Source: Bacteroidaceae bacterium (GTDB lineage: Bacteria > Bacteroidota > Bacteroidia > Bacteroidales > Bacteroidaceae). From it: a DNA stretch of 64,000 bases. This document shows, one piece after another, positions 62,618 through 64,000 of this stretch. The first letter of the stretch is position 1; every line of letters starts with the position of its first letter. Made by a program: the position numbers and the translations under genes. The notes under the pieces were generated by a model. The model saw only the letters and a list, made by a program, of their open reading frames with translations. It made no database searches and was not told where the DNA came from. The DNA lies in the NCBI GenBank assembly GCA_900770655.1, contig CAAGLA010000020.1, forward strand, positions 7,689-71,688, given 5' to 3'.

Positions 62618-63913
62618 ATGAATTTTGTACAGGAATTAAAATGGAGGGGGATGATTCAGGATATGACCCCCGGAACAGAAGAACAGCTGCAGAAAGAGAT
62701 GACGAGTGCATATCTGGGAATTGACCCTACAGCCGACTCTCTGCACATTGGTCACCTTGTAGGTGTTATGATGCTACGTCATTTCCAGCTTTGCGGTCAC
62801 AAACCCATTGCTCTCATAGGTGGAGCAACCGGTATGATTGGCGACCCCTCGGGCAAATCGAAGGAACGTGTTCTCATTGACGAAGAGAAACTTCGCCACA
62901 ATCAGGAAGCGCTAAAGAAACAGCTTGCACGTTTCCTCGACTTTGACAGTGACGCACCCAATGCTGCAGTGCTTGTCAATAATTACGACTGGATGAAGGA
63001 GTTTACATTCCTCGACTTTATACGTAATATAGGCAAGATGATAACTGTGAACTATATGATGTCTAAGGATTCTGTAAAACGCCGCTTGTCGGGCGAGGCC
63101 GGAACAGACGGTATGTCGTTTACAGAGTTTACCTACCAGCTGTTGCAGGGCTACGACTATGTTCACCTTAACGAAACACACGGCTGCAAGCTCCAGCTTG
63201 GTGGTGCCGACCAGTGGGGCAACATTACCACGGGAACAGAGATGATTCGCAAAATGTCGGGCAACGAGGTCTTTGCTCTCACCTGTCCGCTAATCACTAA
63301 GGCCGACGGCAAGAAGTTCGGAAAAACAGAGCAGGGCAATATATGGCTCGACAAACGTTACACATCGCCTTACCGTTTCTACCAGTTCTGGTTGAACGTG
63401 AGCGACGAAGATGCCGAAAAGTACATTAAGATATTTACATCAATATGCCGCGAAGAGATTGAGGCTCTTGTTGCCGAGCACGCCGAGGCTCCTCACTTGC
63501 GTCTGTTGCAGAAGCGCTTGGCGCAGGAGGTTACAGTTCTTGTACACGGCGAAGAGGAGTATAACAAGGCTGTTGAGGCATCGGGCATTCTGTTTGGCAA
63601 TGCCTCTACCGATGCTCTGCGTTCGCTCGATGAAGATACCTTGCTTGCTGTCTTTGACGGCGTTCCTCAGTTCGAGGTGTCACGCGAGGCGTTTGTGGAG
63701 GGTGTTAAGGCTGTAGACCTTACAACAGATATGGCTGCCATTTTTGCATCAAAGGGCGAGATGCGTAAACTTGTGCAGGGTGGCGGTGTTTCTGTAAACA
63801 AGGAGAAACTCGCAGCATTTGACCAAGTTATAAATACTGAAAACCTGCTTAACGACAAATATATTCTTGTTCAAAAGGGCAAGAAGAACTATTACCTTAT
63901 TATTGTAAAGTAA
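62618..63913 (+). CDS. tyrS: Tyrosyl-tRNA synthetase
   Basis: A 431-residue class I synthetase. The HIGH motif is SLHIGHLVGVM near residue 40-50; tyrosine-specific LGGADQWGNITTG is near 193; the KMSKS motif is the variant KKFGKTEQGN near 230. The C-terminal S4-like RNA-binding domain (about 365-431) contains KLVQGGGVSVNKEK. A TATTTTTG -7 box lies about 50 bases upstream. The last four codons and the stop are inside the 100-base palindrome at the window end. Confidence 0.97.
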   Translation: MNFVQELKWRGMIQDMTPGTEEQLQKEMTSAYLGIDPTADSLHIGHLVGVMMLRHFQLCGHKPIALIGGATGMIGDPSGKSKERVLIDEEKLRHNQEALKKQLARFLDFDSDAPNAAVLVNNYDWMKEFTFLDFIRNIGKMITVNYMMSKDSVKRRLSGEAGTDGMSFTEFTYQLLQGYDYVHLNETHGCKLQLGGADQWGNITTGTEMIRKMSGNEVFALTCPLITKADGKKFGKTEQGNIWLDKRYTSPYRFYQFWLNVSDEDAEKYIKIFTSICREEIEALVAEHAEAPHLRLLQKRLAQEVTVLVHGEEEYNKAVEASGILFGNASTDALRSLDEDTLLAVFDGVPQFEVSREAFVEGVKAVDLTTDMAAIFASKGEMRKLVQGGGVSVNKEKLAAFDQVINTENLLNDKYILVQKGKKNYYLIIVK

Positions 63914-64000
63914 TTCTGTCCTTTTTAATTAATTATGCCGGCAAGAGGAATTCCTCTTGCCGGCATAATTAATTAAAAAGGACAGAATTACTTTACAATA
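63901..64000. repeat. Perfect 100-base palindrome at the window end
   Basis: Bases 63901-63950 are the exact reverse complement of 63951-64000, with the centre in GAATTC. The left arm contains the last codons and stop of tyrS. The inner 60-70 bases could act as a terminator, but there is no T-run after the hairpin. Whether the symmetry continues beyond 64000 cannot be seen. Confidence 0.95.

Overview
The window looks like chromosomal DNA of a Bacteroidales bacterium (Bacteroides/Prevotella-like gut anaerobe). The support is: promoters of the TTTG...TAnnTTTG type with few Shine-Dalgarno sites; many lipoproteins and Sec signals; families typical of the order (DUF4827 and DUF4296 lipoproteins, an OPT transporter, a long PurF, a one-Cys DksA-like protein, an AmgK-RapZ fusion); and an ileS-dksA-lspA-DUF4296 block. 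Most of the window is ordinary housekeeping DNA. I saw no rRNA, tRNA, CRISPR array, insertion sequence or prophage.

Layout. 1-0.95 kb: the 3' part of an AbiH-like phage-defence gene, cut by the window edge. 1-5 kb: aldo/keto reductase, then a secreted sialidase coupled to a small Cys-rich protein on the minus strand. 4.5-12.8 kb, plus strand: rpe, comEC, a DHH phosphoesterase, a DUF4827 lipoprotein, glmM and an OPT transporter. 12.8-18.9 kb, minus: TPR protein, pgk, nth, a histidine phosphatase, pheS. 19.1-22.2 kb, plus: a RelA/SpoT homologue with a degenerate synthetase domain and a transglutaminase-like lipoprotein. 22.4-26.7 kb, minus: aroE, purC, a PhoH ATPase and a group-B-like [FeFe] hydrogenase. 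26.8-30.6 kb, plus: its maturases hydE, hydG and hydF. 30.7-37.8 kb: purF behind an attenuator-like leader, carB without carA, and a Cys-rich lipoprotein separated from a nitroreductase by one in-frame TGA, then a flavodoxin-like protein. 37.9-41.3 kb, minus: FKBP isomerase and GH20 hexosaminidase. 41.5-42.9 kb: AmgK-RapZ fusion.

43.0-52.6 kb is the most interesting region. It is a terminator-bounded operon of five genes. The first encodes a 1528-residue protein that joins a SEDS glycosyltransferase (RodA/FtsW type) to a class B penicillin-binding protein. It is followed by a tail-anchored Ser/Thr kinase, two FHA-like proteins and a membrane-anchored PP2C phosphatase. The set of parts matches the actinobacterial fhaA-fhaB-pstP-rodA-pbpA-pknA-pknB locus, so I infer a phospho-signalling module that controls a dedicated peptidoglycan synthase. 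The kinase has Arg at the usual catalytic Lys position, which makes it unusual. Nearby genes for amino-sugar salvage (hexosaminidase, AmgK-RapZ) and, farther away, glmM fit a cell-wall theme but are separate transcripts.

52.8-63.9 kb, mostly plus: ileS, a DksA-like protein, lspA, a DUF4296 lipoprotein with a coupled 86-residue protein, a TrmH-type methyltransferase (minus), a BamA/TamA-like outer-membrane protein, an MBL-fold hydrolase and tyrS. The last 100 bases form a perfect palindrome that includes the end of tyrS. This may be an inverted duplication or an assembly fold-back.
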